A DNA stretch of 41,099 nucleotides, from contig NZ_JAURXB010000113.1 in the NCBI RefSeq assembly GCF_030654605.1, positions 1 through 41,099 on the forward strand, in the 5' to 3' direction. The notes beneath the pieces were generated by a model. That model saw only the letters and a program-made list of their open reading frames with translations, was not told the DNA's origin and did not search any database. This DNA comes from Bradyrhizobium sp. GTDB taxonomy: Bacteria > Pseudomonadota > Alphaproteobacteria > Rhizobiales > Xanthobacteraceae. The position numbers and the translations under genes were made by a program. Each line of letters starts with the position of its first letter. The first letter of the stretch is position 1. Below are positions 16,672 to 25,999 of this stretch, piece after piece.

Positions 16672-17658
16672 ATGACCGAACCCGTTCTCTCCGTGCGCAA
16701 TCTGAAGGTGGAGTTCGTCACCCGCCGCGACATCTTGCGCGCCATCGACGGGGTGTCGTTCGACATCGCCAAGGGCGAGGTGCTGGGCGTGGTCGGCGAA
16801 TCCGGCGCCGGCAAATCCGTCACCGGCCTCGCGGTGATCGGCCTGATCGACCGGCCCGGCCGCATCGCCGGCGGCGAGATCTATCTGTCGGGCATGCGGA
16901 TCGACAATCTGCCGCCGGAGGAATTGCGCCGGGTGCGAGGCAAACGCATCGGCATGATTTTCCAGGACCCGCTCACCAGCCTCAATCCGCTGTACCGGAT
17001 CGGCGACCAGCTGGTCGAGACCATCAGGACCCATCTCAATCTGTCGGAAACGGCGGCGCGCAAGCGCGCCATCGACCTGTTGGCCGAAGTCGGCATTCCC
17101 GCTCCTGAAAAACGCATCGACGCCTATCCGCACGAATTCTCCGGCGGCATGCGCCAGCGCGTCGTGATCGCGCTGGCGATCTGCGCCGAGCCGGAACTGA
17201 TCATCGCCGACGAGCCGACCACCGCGCTCGACGTCTCGGTACAGGCCCAGATCATCTCGCTGATCAAGCGGCTCGGGCGCGACCACGGCACCGCGGTGAT
17301 GCTGGTGACCCATGACATGGGCGTGATCGCGGAGACCTCCGACCGCGTCGCGGTGATGTATTCCGGCCGCGTCGCCGAGATCGGGCCGGTGCTGGACGTG
17401 GTGCAGAACCCGCTGCATCCCTATGCCAAGGGCCTGATGGGCGCGATCCCGACGCTCGCCAGCGACACCGATCGCCTGGTCCAGATACCCGGCTCGATGC
17501 CGCGGCTGTCGGCGATCCCGCCGGGTTGCCCGTTCAATCCGCGTTGCGCCTTCGCGTTCGATCGTTGCCGGGTAGAGCGGCCGGAGCCGATCCGGCACGG
17601 CTCCCAGTCCGTGGCCTGCCATCTCTACGACACCGCCGCGACGGAAACCGCGGCATGA
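16672..17658 (+). CDS. ABC transporter ATPase, DppD/OppD type
   Basis: A 328-residue ATPase: Walker A GESGAGKS at 42-49, signature FSGGMRQR, Walker B LIIADEPTTALD, and the C-terminal oligopeptide-transporter extension with PPGCPFNPRCAFAFDRC, whose cysteines in some relatives bind an iron-sulfur cluster. The ATG at 16672 starts the homologous region; its ribosome-binding site is weak. Its stop overlaps the start of the next ATPase gene by four bases (ATGA), a sign of coupled translation and a 1:1 pair. Confidence 0.96.
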   Translation: MTEPVLSVRNLKVEFVTRRDILRAIDGVSFDIAKGEVLGVVGESGAGKSVTGLAVIGLIDRPGRIAGGEIYLSGMRIDNLPPEELRRVRGKRIGMIFQDPLTSLNPLYRIGDQLVETIRTHLNLSETAARKRAIDLLAEVGIPAPEKRIDAYPHEFSGGMRQRVVIALAICAEPELIIADEPTTALDVSVQAQIISLIKRLGRDHGTAVMLVTHDMGVIAETSDRVAVMYSGRVAEIGPVLDVVQNPLHPYAKGLMGAIPTLASDTDRLVQIPGSMPRLSAIPPGCPFNPRCAFAFDRCRVERPEPIRHGSQSVACHLYDTAATETAA

Positions 17659-18656
17659 CCTCAGCCCCCTTCATCGACGTCAGGAATTTGCGCCGCGTAT
17701 TCGACGTCTCGAAACCCTGGCTCAACCGGGTGATCGAGGGCGGCCATCTCGAATTTCTCAAGGCCGTGGACGGCGTCACCTTCGACATCAGGAAGGGCGA
17801 GACGTTTGCCCTGGTCGGCGAATCCGGCTCCGGCAAGACCACCGTCGCCCGCATGGTGGTGGGACTGCTGCCGCCGAGTTCGGGCGAGGTCATCATCGAC
17901 GGGGTGTCGATGAGCGACGCCAGACAATTGCAGGCGCGCCAGCAGTTGCGCCGCCGCATCCAGATGATCTTTCAGGATCCCTATGCCAGCCTCAATCCGC
18001 GCTTCCGGGTCGACGCCATCGTCTCCGAACCGATCCGCGCCTTCGACCTGATCGAGGGCGAGCGCAACATCCAGGCGCGGGTCGGCGAGCTCTTGTCGCT
18101 CGTCGGCCTGCATGCCGACGATGCCTTGAAATATCCGCATGAGTTCTCCGGCGGGCAGCGGCAACGGATCGCGATTGCGCGGGCGCTGGCATCGGAAGCC
18201 GAGTTCATCGTCTGCGACGAGCCGACTTCGGCGCTCGATGTCTCGGTGCAGGCGCAGATCCTCAATCTGATGCGCGACCTGCAGGACAAGTTCGGCCTCA
18301 CCTATCTCTTCATCAGCCACAACCTCGCCGTGGTCCGGCACATGGCGAGCCGCATCGGCGTGATGTATCTCGGCCGCATCGTCGAGATCGCCGAAGGGCG
18401 CGAACTCTTCAACAATCCGCGAATGCCCTACACCAGGATGCTGCTGGGCGCGGTTCCCGATCTCGCCATGTCCGGCCGGCAGCGGATCCCGGTACAAGGC
18501 GAAATTCCGAACCCGATCGATCCGCCGCCCGGTTGCGCCTTCAACCCGCGCTGTCCGCTGGTGTTCGACCTCTGCCGCAAGGTCGCACCCGCGCTGATCG
18601 ACGGCGTCGCCTGTCACGCCGTCAACGATCCGGCGCGCGCCACAACGCCAGCCTGA
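17655..18656 (+). CDS. ABC transporter ATPase, DppF/OppF type
   Basis: A 333-residue partner ATPase. Walker A is GESGSGKTT near residue 56, signature FSGGQRQRIAIARAL, Walker B FIVCDEPTSALD, and the C-terminal PPGCAFNPRCPLVFDLC extension is present. The insert WLNRVIEGGHLEFLKAVDGV before Walker A is longer than in typical ATPases of other classes and is usual in DppF/OppF. It completes the importer with the genes from 12783. The start overlaps the previous stop as ATGA; the frame open further upstream is the first ATPase gene read out of frame. Confidence 0.96.
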   Translation: MTSAPFIDVRNLRRVFDVSKPWLNRVIEGGHLEFLKAVDGVTFDIRKGETFALVGESGSGKTTVARMVVGLLPPSSGEVIIDGVSMSDARQLQARQQLRRRIQMIFQDPYASLNPRFRVDAIVSEPIRAFDLIEGERNIQARVGELLSLVGLHADDALKYPHEFSGGQRQRIAIARALASEAEFIVCDEPTSALDVSVQAQILNLMRDLQDKFGLTYLFISHNLAVVRHMASRIGVMYLGRIVEIAEGRELFNNPRMPYTRMLLGAVPDLAMSGRQRIPVQGEIPNPIDPPPGCAFNPRCPLVFDLCRKVAPALIDGVACHAVNDPARATTPA

Positions 18657-18759
18657 TCGCAGGGGTGGCAGCAGCAATGCATTCCGGCTTGGTTGGCAGC
18701 CCGCCTCCGCTGTGTTCAAGTGCGCGCGCCGCGCGGCTTAAGCGAACCGATGGATTCCC

Positions 18760-20565
18760 ATGAGCAACATCAATCCCGATCCCTTCACCACCCGGCCGGA
18801 AATCGAAGGCACCTTCGGGGTCGTGACCTCCACCCACTGGATCGCCACCGCGGTCGGCATGGCGACACTGGAAAAAGGCGGCAATGCCTTCGATGCCGGT
18901 GTCGCCACCGCGTTCACGCTGCAGGTGGTGGAACCGCATCTGAACGGGCCGGGCGGCGACGTTCCGATCATCGTCCACGACGTCAAGCGCGCGCGAACCG
19001 AGGTGATCTGCGGCCAGGGCCCTGCCCCGGCAGGCGCCACCATCGCGCACTACCGCAGCGAGGGGCTGGAGATGGTGCCCGGCACCGGCTTGCTGGCCGC
19101 CTGCGTGCCCGGCACTTTCGAATCCTGGATGCTGCTGCTGCGCGACTACGGCACGCTGCGGCTGCGCGACGTGCTGGAGCCCGCCATCGCCTACGCCCGC
19201 GACGGCTATCCGCTGGTGGAGCGCGCCGCCGCGACCATCCAGACCGTCGAGAAAATGTTCCGTACGCACTGGAAGACGTCCGCCGCGGTCTATTTTCCGA
19301 ACAACGAAGTGCCGAAACCCGGCACGCTGTTCACCAACAAGACGCTGTCGGAAACCTATGCCCGCATCCTGAAGGAAGCCGAAAGCGTCGGCAGCGACCG
19401 CGTCGCGCAGATCGAAGCGGCGCGGCGCGCATGGTCGAAAGGATTCGTCGCCGAGGCGATCGATAAATTCTGCCGCACCCAGGACGTCATGGACGTCAGC
19501 GGCTCGCCGCATAGAGGCGTGCTGCGCGCCGACGACATGGCGCGCTGGCAGCCATCAGTCGAAGCGCCGCTCACTTACGACTATGGCCGCTACACCGTCT
19601 GCAAGCCCGGCGTCTGGAGCCAGGGCCCGGTCATGCTGCAGCAACTCGCGCTGCTGAAGGGATTTGAACTGGACGGGCTCGATCCGGCGGGACCGGAGTT
19701 CATTCATTTGTGGACCGAAGCCGCCAAACTGGCCTTCGCTGACCGCGAGAAGTTTTACGGCGATCCTGACTTCAGCGAGATCCCGATCGCGACCTTGTTG
19801 TCGGACGCCTACAATGACGAGCGCCGCAAGCTGATCTCGAGAGACAGCGCCTCGCTCGATTTCCGGCCCGGATCGGTGGAAGGCTTGGGCTCCGTGGTAA
19901 AACTGCGCCACCAGGAAGGTCAGCGCGAGGCGGTCGGCGCGATGGGCGCCGGCGAGCCGACCGTCGGCCGCTTCGGGGAGGTGCGCGGCGACACCGTGCA
20001 TTTCGACATCATCGACCAGGCCGGCAACATGATCTCGGCGACGCCGTCCGGCGGCTGGCTGCAGTCATCGCCGGTGATTCCCGAACTCGGCTTCTGCCTC
20101 GGCAGCCGCGCCCAGATGTTCTGGCTCGAGGAAAATCACCCCGCCGCACTGGCGCCGGGCAAGCGTCCGCGCACCACGCTCTCGCCCAGCATGTGCCTGC
20201 GCGACGGCGAGCCCTACATGGCCTGGGGGTCGCCCGGCGGCGACCAGCAGGACCAGTGGACCACACAATTCTTCCTGCGCCACGTTCACGCGAACATGAA
20301 CCTGCAGGAAGCCATCGACGCGCCGGCATGGCATTCCGAGCATTTCCCGATTTCGTTCTGGCCGCGCACCTCGCGGCCCGGCGTACTGGTCGTGGAAGAC
20401 CGCGTGCCGAAGGCGACCGTCGATGTCCTGACCAAACGTGGCCATATCGTCGAGACCGGCCCCGCCTGGTCGGAAGGACGCCTCACCGCGGCCTCGAAAC
20501 TCGACCGCCGACGCCGTGCCGCCGCCAATCCAAGGGGCATGCAGGGTTACGCGGCTGGACGGTAG
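18760..20565 (+). CDS. Gamma-glutamyltransferase family protein
   Basis: A 601-residue N-terminal-nucleophile hydrolase that should cut itself into two subunits. The catalytic threonine is Thr412 in GDTVHFDIIDQAGN, the expected TxHxxxxDxxGN pattern, and ALAPGKRPRTTLSPSM follows. The N-terminal TSTHWIATAVGMATLEKGGNAFDAGVA is also typical. It has no visible signal peptide, so it may be cytoplasmic, unlike the periplasmic enzyme of enterics. It follows the peptide importer by 103 bases on the same strand, so it probably hydrolyses imported gamma-glutamyl compounds or glutathione. Some relatives instead act on other amides, so the substrate is uncertain. Confidence 0.93.
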   Translation: MSNINPDPFTTRPEIEGTFGVVTSTHWIATAVGMATLEKGGNAFDAGVATAFTLQVVEPHLNGPGGDVPIIVHDVKRARTEVICGQGPAPAGATIAHYRSEGLEMVPGTGLLAACVPGTFESWMLLLRDYGTLRLRDVLEPAIAYARDGYPLVERAAATIQTVEKMFRTHWKTSAAVYFPNNEVPKPGTLFTNKTLSETYARILKEAESVGSDRVAQIEAARRAWSKGFVAEAIDKFCRTQDVMDVSGSPHRGVLRADDMARWQPSVEAPLTYDYGRYTVCKPGVWSQGPVMLQQLALLKGFELDGLDPAGPEFIHLWTEAAKLAFADREKFYGDPDFSEIPIATLLSDAYNDERRKLISRDSASLDFRPGSVEGLGSVVKLRHQEGQREAVGAMGAGEPTVGRFGEVRGDTVHFDIIDQAGNMISATPSGGWLQSSPVIPELGFCLGSRAQMFWLEENHPAALAPGKRPRTTLSPSMCLRDGEPYMAWGSPGGDQQDQWTTQFFLRHVHANMNLQEAIDAPAWHSEHFPISFWPRTSRPGVLVVEDRVPKATVDVLTKRGHIVETGPAWSEGRLTAASKLDRRRRAAANPRGMQGYAAGR

Positions 20566-20591
20566 AGGTGTCGACGCAAGCACGCTGTGCT

Positions 20592-20749
20592 CCCTCTCCC
20601 GCCCTTGCGGGGGAGGGTCGGGGTAGGGTCGGGGTGGGGGCTCTCTCAGCGGCGGGACTCGCGGAGAGAGCCCCCACCCGCCTCGCCTCGGGCGGCGCTT
20701 CGCGCCGACCCTTGGGCTCGGCACCCTCCCCCGCAAGAGCGGGAGAGGG
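20592..20749. repeat. Palindromic intergenic repeat, family 3
   Basis: The outer arms 20592-20617 and 20724-20749 are inverted copies matching at 25 of 26 positions (core CCCTCTCCCGC), and each can fold on itself. Inside is a second inverted pair with GGGTGGGGG followed by CTCTCTC on one side and GAGAGAGCCCCCACCC on the other. It lies between the converging gamma-glutamyltransferase gene and the minus-strand gene at 20765, so it could separate their transcripts. Confidence 0.88.
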
Positions 20750-20764
20750 AAAGACGAGTGCCGC

Positions 20765-21508
20765 CTAAATCACCGTCTCCCGCAGCACGCGCCTGCAATC
20801 CATCTCGTATTCCAGATCGATCACCGGCGGCCTCGCAAAATGCCAGATCAGGCCGGATCGCATGACGCCGCGGCGAACCAGCTCATCCACGATGACCGGA
20901 TGAAAATCGTGCACGGTATAGGCCTGCGCCGCCGTCGTGTCCTTCCAGCCGAAGCCGAAGGCGCCGAGGCGGCTTTCCATCGAGGCGACGGTGAAGCGGA
21001 CCTTTTCCTTCAAACCATCCGGGCTGAGATCGCGGTAGCGCACGGTGCGCTCGGGATAGGTGCCGGGGCCGTCGCGGGATTCGGCGCCGCCGGCGATGAC
21101 GAAACTCGGGCTGGGGTTGCCGCTCGGGCGCGTGAACGAGAAGGCGAAAAAGGACGGCTCGACCGGCGGATCGATCTCCGGACAGACATTGCTGCGCGCC
21201 ACCGGATTGGTTGACCCGTCGAACAGGCCCCACTCCGCCAGTGTCTTGACGTAGTGCTGGTTGAACTTCAGAAATCCGTCTTCGGTGAACGCCGCCGGCG
21301 AGCGCAGTTCGCAGGCGCAGAACGAGGTCAGCGGCCGTCCCGCCGCCTCGATATATTGCCTGATCAGCGCGAAACCATCGGCCAAAGGCGGCATCTTGTC
21401 GAAGCGCACCCGCTCGACCTCATAGCCGGGGCTGGCGGCCGCGCCGCTCGAATACTGAAACACCGCCGGAGTGAAGCTGTAATTGCCGGCCGGAAACTCT
21501 TGCGTCAT
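20765..21508 (-). CDS. Unassigned protein, possibly CnbZ-like
   Basis: A 247-residue soluble protein starting MTQEFPAGNYSFTPAVFQYSSGAAASPGYEV. It has no signal peptide or membrane segment. Conserved-looking parts are FDKMPPLADGFALIRQYIEAAGRPLTSFCACELRSP and ESRLGAFGFGWKDTTAAQAYTVHDFH. The overall pattern reminds me of the 2-aminomuconate-type deaminase CnbZ of chloronitrobenzene degraders, but I cannot verify that by eye and no ring-cleavage gene is nearby. It is probably transcribed alone: its start is 142 bases beyond the efflux operon, behind a terminator. The role is unknown. Confidence 0.75.
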   Translation of the reverse strand: MTQEFPAGNYSFTPAVFQYSSGAAASPGYEVERVRFDKMPPLADGFALIRQYIEAAGRPLTSFCACELRSPAAFTEDGFLKFNQHYVKTLAEWGLFDGSTNPVARSNVCPEIDPPVEPSFFAFSFTRPSGNPSPSFVIAGGAESRDGPGTYPERTVRYRDLSPDGLKEKVRFTVASMESRLGAFGFGWKDTTAAQAYTVHDFHPVIVDELVRRGVMRSGLIWHFARPPVIDLEYEMDCRRVLRETVI

Positions 21509-21589
21509 GTTGGGTGCCCCCCTGGGTGCTTTTCTTGATGCTTCATGCGGACGCCATCGTCGTTCGTCCGCACGGGCAAGATAGCACGG

Positions 21590-21630
21590 GGCAAAACGAA
21601 AGCGACAGCGGGGTTAAATCCACTGTCGCT
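21590..21630 (-). terminator. Rho-independent terminator of the efflux operon
   Basis: On the minus strand an 8-base stem (AGCGACAG at 21630-21623, CTGTCGCT at 21608-21601) with a 14-base loop is followed directly by TTCGTTTTG. The stem plus T-rich tail begins about 20 bases after the stop of the RND transporter gene. It is the clearest intrinsic terminator in the window. Confidence 0.75.
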
Positions 21631-21650
21631 CAGGAAGTACTTATGCGGGC

Positions 21651-24600
21651 TCAGCTGGTCTTCAGCGTCTTCAGACCCAGATCGAAATCCTCGATCTCCC
21701 GGGTACGCTGGGATTCGGCGCTTGCGCGGTGATTGGTTGCAATCGCCACATAGACCGCGGGCAGCACGAACAGCGTGAACAGCGTGCCGATCATCATGCC
21801 GGACACCACGACAAGGCCGATCGAGAACCGGCTCGCAGCACCGGCGCCCGATGCCGTCAGCAGCGGCAGCAAGCCCGTCACCATCGCAGCCGTCGTCATC
21901 AGGATCGGACGAAGCCGGACCCGTGCCGCCATCTCGATCGCCGAACGCTTGTCGAGCCCTTCCTTGAGCTGCAGCTCGTTGGCGAACTCGACCATCAGGA
22001 TGCCGTGCTTGCTGATCAGTCCGATCAGGGTCAGCAACCCGACCTGGGTATAGATGTTGATGGTCGCGAGCCCGAAGAACAACGGAATCAACGCACCCGA
22101 GATCGCCATCGGGACGCTGATCAGGATCACCAGGGGATCGCGCAGGCTTTCGAACTGCGCCGCCAGCACCAGGAAGATGATGATCAGCGCGAAGCCGAAT
22201 GCGATGGCAAGCTGATTGCCCTCCTGCACATACTGCCGGGAATCCGCCAGATAGGAATGGCTGTAGCCGGCCGGCAGGTTCCTGGCCGCGCCCTCGAGGA
22301 AATTCACGGCCTGGCCGACCGTGACGCCCGGCATCGGCACCGCCTGGAAGGTGGCGGCGTTCAGCTGGTTATAATGCGTCAGCGCATTGGGATCGGTCGC
22401 GGTCTCGATCGTTACCACCGTCGACAGCGGCACCTGCTGGCCCGCGGCGGTCGGTACGTAAAAATTCGCAAGCGATTCCGGCGACAACCGCTGCCCGCGC
22501 GGCACCTGCGGGATCACCTGGTACGACCGCCCCTCGAGATTGAAGCGGTTGGTGTAGTTGCCACCAAGCAGCGTCGCCAGCGTGCCGCCGACCTGCGCCA
22601 TGGTGATGCCGAGGTCATTGGCCTTGGAGCGGTCGATCTTCACCCGTACCACCGGCTGGTTGAAGTCGAGATCGCTGTCGGCAACGATGAACAGCCCGCT
22701 CTTGCGCGCGGCGTCCTTCAGCTTCAGCATCTCCTCATAGATCGCCTGGTAACCGTTGGTGGAGTTGATCACCATCTGCACCGGCAAGCCGCCCGGACCG
22801 CCCGGCAGCGGCGGCAGGTTGAACGCGAACGCATTGACGCCTTCGATCTTGCTGAGCTCCGCCTGCACCAGCGGCTTCAGCTTGATCGAGGAACGCTCGC
22901 GTTCGTCCCACGGCTTCAGCAGCATGCCCGCGATACCGTTGCTGGGACCGGCGGTACCGTTGATCACGAAGCGCAGGTCGGTCTCGGGAAACGCCGCGAA
23001 CGCCTTGTCCATCTTGCGGCTGTAGAAATCGGTGTAGTCGATATTGGCGTATTTCGGCGCCTTCACGACCGCGAACACGATGCCCTGATCTTCCTCGGGC
23101 GCCAGCTCCTTTGGGGTATTCTGATAGAGAAACACCACAAGCCCGAGGATCGTCACCGCGAACATCGCGGTGATCGGGCGATAGTCGAGCGAGCGGTCGA
23201 GTTGCCTGCCGTACCAGCGCGTGCTGGCGCCGAACACGCTGTCGACCTTGCGGGCGAACCAGCCGCTCTGCTCCTGCTTGAGCAGCACCGAGCACATCAT
23301 CGGCGACAGCGTCAGCGCGATCACGCCGGAAACGATCACCGATCCCGCCAGCGTGAAGGCGAATTCCCGGAACAGTGAACCGGTGAGACCGCCGAGGAAT
23401 CCGATTGGTGCATAGACCGCGGCCAGCGTGATGGTCATCGAAATCACCGGGCCGACGATCTCGCGCGCGCCCTGCAACGAGGCCTGCACCGGCGATTTGC
23501 CCTCCTCGAGATGGCGGTGGATATTCTCCACCACCACGATGGCGTCGTCGACCACGAGTCCGATCGCCAGCACCATCGCCAGCAGCGTCAGCAGGTTGAA
23601 ACTGAATCCGGCCACCAGCATCAGGCTGCAGACGCCGATCAGCGACAGCGGGATGGTGACGACCGGAATGATCACGGAGCGGAACGAGGCCAGGAACAGG
23701 AAGATCACCACGACCACGATGCCGACCGCCTCGATCAGGGTCATCTGTACCTCGTCGATCGAGGAACGGATGAACTTGGTGGAGTCGTAGGCGACTTTCA
23801 TCTTGAGCGATGGCGGCAGGTTGCGCTCGAGCTCCGGAAACAGCGCGCGCACGCCGGTGACGATGTTGAGCGGATTGCCCTGCGGCGTCGCCTGCACGCC
23901 GATGAAGATCGCGCGCTCGCCCGAGAAGGCGACGCTGGCGTCGGTGCTTTGCGCCGACAGTTCGACGGTGGCGACGTCTTCCAGCCGCACGAAGCCGCCG
24001 TCCTTGGCCTTGACGGTCATGCGCTTGAACTGATCGACGTTCTGCAGATCGGTATTGGCGGTGACGTTGGAGACGATGAAATAACTCTTGGCCTGGCCGG
24101 CGGCAGCCTGGAAGTTGTTGGCCCGGATCGCCACAGCGATGTCGTCGGGCGATACGCCGCGCCCGGCCATCCGCGCCGGGTCGAGCCAGATCCGCATCGC
24201 GAAAGTCTGTCCGCCGAGAATGTCGGCCGACGCCACGCCATCGACGGTCGACAGGATCGGCTGCACCACGCGCGTCAGGTAGTCCGATATCGCCGATCCC
24301 GAGAGTTCATCGCTGGAGAAGCCGAGATACATGACCGCCGTGGTCTGACCGGTCGTCTTTACGATGACCGGGTCGTTGGCCTCTCGCGGAATCAGGTACC
24401 TGACCGAGTTCACCTTCGCCATCACTTCGGTCAGCGCCTGGTTGGGATCGAAGTTGAGCTTGACGTAAACCGAAATCAGGCTCTGGCCCTGGGTCGAGGA
24501 CGAGGTGATGTAGTCGACGCCTTCGGCTGCCGACACCGCCTGCTCGAGCGGCGTGGTGATGAACCCCTGCATCAATTGCGGCGACGCGCCGGGATAAACC

Positions 24601-24746
24601 GTCGTCACAGTGATCACGGTGTTCGACAGTTTGGGATATTGCCGGATCGGCAGCGACGTCGCGGCCTTGAAGCCGATCAGCAGGATCAGCAGGCTGACAA
24701 CCAGCGACAGCACGGGGCGCTTGATGAAGATATCCGTAAAAGCCAT
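21651..24746 (-). CDS. RND multidrug efflux transporter, HAE1 family
   Basis: A 1031-residue inner-membrane pump of the AcrB/MexB/MexF type. It starts MAFTDIFIKRPVLSLVVSLLILLIG (first membrane helix, residues 11-30). The proton-relay pair Asp400-Asp401 is in GLVVDDAIVVVENIHRH in the fourth helix; the large periplasmic loops and C-terminal PAVYVAIATNHR are as expected. It exports toxic or signalling small molecules through a trimer with an adaptor and an outer-membrane channel; no channel gene is adjacent. The ATG at 24746 has GGAG about 8 bases upstream; the longer frame is arginine-rich and non-homologous. It follows the adaptor gene by 58 bases in a TetR-MFP-RND operon. Confidence 0.96.
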   Translation of the reverse strand: MAFTDIFIKRPVLSLVVSLLILLIGFKAATSLPIRQYPKLSNTVITVTTVYPGASPQLMQGFITTPLEQAVSAAEGVDYITSSSTQGQSLISVYVKLNFDPNQALTEVMAKVNSVRYLIPREANDPVIVKTTGQTTAVMYLGFSSDELSGSAISDYLTRVVQPILSTVDGVASADILGGQTFAMRIWLDPARMAGRGVSPDDIAVAIRANNFQAAAGQAKSYFIVSNVTANTDLQNVDQFKRMTVKAKDGGFVRLEDVATVELSAQSTDASVAFSGERAIFIGVQATPQGNPLNIVTGVRALFPELERNLPPSLKMKVAYDSTKFIRSSIDEVQMTLIEAVGIVVVVIFLFLASFRSVIIPVVTIPLSLIGVCSLMLVAGFSFNLLTLLAMVLAIGLVVDDAIVVVENIHRHLEEGKSPVQASLQGAREIVGPVISMTITLAAVYAPIGFLGGLTGSLFREFAFTLAGSVIVSGVIALTLSPMMCSVLLKQEQSGWFARKVDSVFGASTRWYGRQLDRSLDYRPITAMFAVTILGLVVFLYQNTPKELAPEEDQGIVFAVVKAPKYANIDYTDFYSRKMDKAFAAFPETDLRFVINGTAGPSNGIAGMLLKPWDERERSSIKLKPLVQAELSKIEGVNAFAFNLPPLPGGPGGLPVQMVINSTNGYQAIYEEMLKLKDAARKSGLFIVADSDLDFNQPVVRVKIDRSKANDLGITMAQVGGTLATLLGGNYTNRFNLEGRSYQVIPQVPRGQRLSPESLANFYVPTAAGQQVPLSTVVTIETATDPNALTHYNQLNAATFQAVPMPGVTVGQAVNFLEGAARNLPAGYSHSYLADSRQYVQEGNQLAIAFGFALIIIFLVLAAQFESLRDPLVILISVPMAISGALIPLFFGLATINIYTQVGLLTLIGLISKHGILMVEFANELQLKEGLDKRSAIEMAARVRLRPILMTTAAMVTGLLPLLTASGAGAASRFSIGLVVVSGMMIGTLFTLFVLPAVYVAIATNHRASAESQRTREIEDFDLGLKTLKTS

Positions 24747-24804
24747 TACAGGCGCTCCGTGGTCGTTCTTTGGTGCGGGAACCATCAGGCCCGCGTGGAA
24801 TTGC

Positions 24805-25998
24805 TTAGTTGCGCGGCGCCTGGGCCGGAATCGGCGGCGGCGGATCGGTCGAGATGGCGACCGCCGCACCGGATTGCAGCTTGAGCTGCCCGACCGCCAC
24901 CACGCGATCGCCCGGCTTCACCCCGGTGGTGATGACGGCGCGCCCGTCGATCCGATCGCCGGTACGCACGAAGGTGCGGACGGCCGTCAGGCTGACCTTG
25001 CCGTCATCCGCCTTCTTTTCCGTGATCAGATAAACCGAATCGCCATAGAGCGTGTAATCGATCGCGGTTTCCGGCACGGTCACCACGGCGGGCTTGTCCG
25101 GCAGCACCACCGTCGTGGTCGCGAACATGCCGGGCTTCAGGATGCGATCGGGATTGGCGATGGTGGCCTGAACGCGAATGTTGCGGGTGTCGCTGCTGAT
25201 CTGGGGCTCGATGGTGGTGATCTTGCCTTCGAAGGTCTTGCCGGGATAGGCATCGACGACGATGCGCACGGTCTGCCCGACCTTGAGCAGCCCGCTGTCC
25301 TTTTCCGTGGTCGTGAAATTGGCGAAGAGGTTCGACAGATCGGTCAGCGACACGATCTGCGTCCCCGCGGTGAGGTACTGTCCGACCTCGACCTTGCGGA
25401 CGCCGAGTTCGCCGTCGAACGGCGCGCGCACCAGCTTCTGCGAAATGATCGCCTGGGTCTTGGCGATACCGGCCTGGGCCTGGTCATAGGCGGCCTGCGC
25501 GGTATCCACCGTCGCCTGCGGACCGAACTGACGCGATGCCAGCTGCTTGGCGCGCTCCAGCGACAGCTGCGCCACCGTAGCCTGGGCCTTGAAGCTCGCG
25601 AGGTCGCCCTGTTCGGGCCCATCGAATAATTGCAGCAGCGGCGCGCCGGCGTTAACGGTGGAGCCCGCGGTGAACATGATGGCGGTGATGCGCCCGCTGA
25701 CGTCGGAAGTGACGTTGACCTGATGCACTGCGGCGAGATCGCCGACCGCCTTCAGCAGGTTCGGAATCACCTCGGATTTGGCCTCGGCGACGGTGACCAC
25801 GGTCGGCGGCGGCTTCATGGTGGCGAAGAACTGCGCGATCATCTTGCCGCGAAACCAGTTGAATCCGACGATGCCGCCGACCAGCAACGCCAGCAGCAGC
25901 CCGACGATGATGAACCAGCGCACCATCCGCACCGGACGCTTGTGCGGCTTCTCGGTGATCGGCTTGCCGGCGATATTGGGTTCGGTCACAATGTTCAT
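24805..25998 (-). CDS. RND efflux periplasmic adaptor (membrane fusion protein)
   Basis: A 397-residue adaptor. One membrane helix at about 27-48 anchors it, without a lipobox. Then come the lipoyl half GDLAAVHQVNVTSDVSGRITAIMF, a helical hairpin with AKQLASRQFGPQATVDTAQAAYDQAQAGI, the second lipoyl half VRAPFDGELGVRKVEVGQYL and beta-barrel segments. It bridges the RND pump and an outer-membrane channel. The ATG at 25998 comes one base after the stop of the TetR gene and has no strong ribosome-binding site, which suggests translational coupling. Confidence 0.94.
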   Translation of the reverse strand: MNIVTEPNIAGKPITEKPHKRPVRMVRWFIIVGLLLALLVGGIVGFNWFRGKMIAQFFATMKPPPTVVTVAEAKSEVIPNLLKAVGDLAAVHQVNVTSDVSGRITAIMFTAGSTVNAGAPLLQLFDGPEQGDLASFKAQATVAQLSLERAKQLASRQFGPQATVDTAQAAYDQAQAGIAKTQAIISQKLVRAPFDGELGVRKVEVGQYLTAGTQIVSLTDLSNLFANFTTTEKDSGLLKVGQTVRIVVDAYPGKTFEGKITTIEPQISSDTRNIRVQATIANPDRILKPGMFATTTVVLPDKPAVVTVPETAIDYTLYGDSVYLITEKKADDGKVSLTAVRTFVRTGDRIDGRAVITTGVKPGDRVVAVGQLKLQSGAAVAISTDPPPPIPAQAPRN

Positions 25999-25999
25999 C

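Noticed and set aside
21729..23378. Plus-strand open frame of 549 codons
   Set aside because: It is antisense to the RND transporter gene and rich in Arg, His and Gln, as expected for a non-coding reading.
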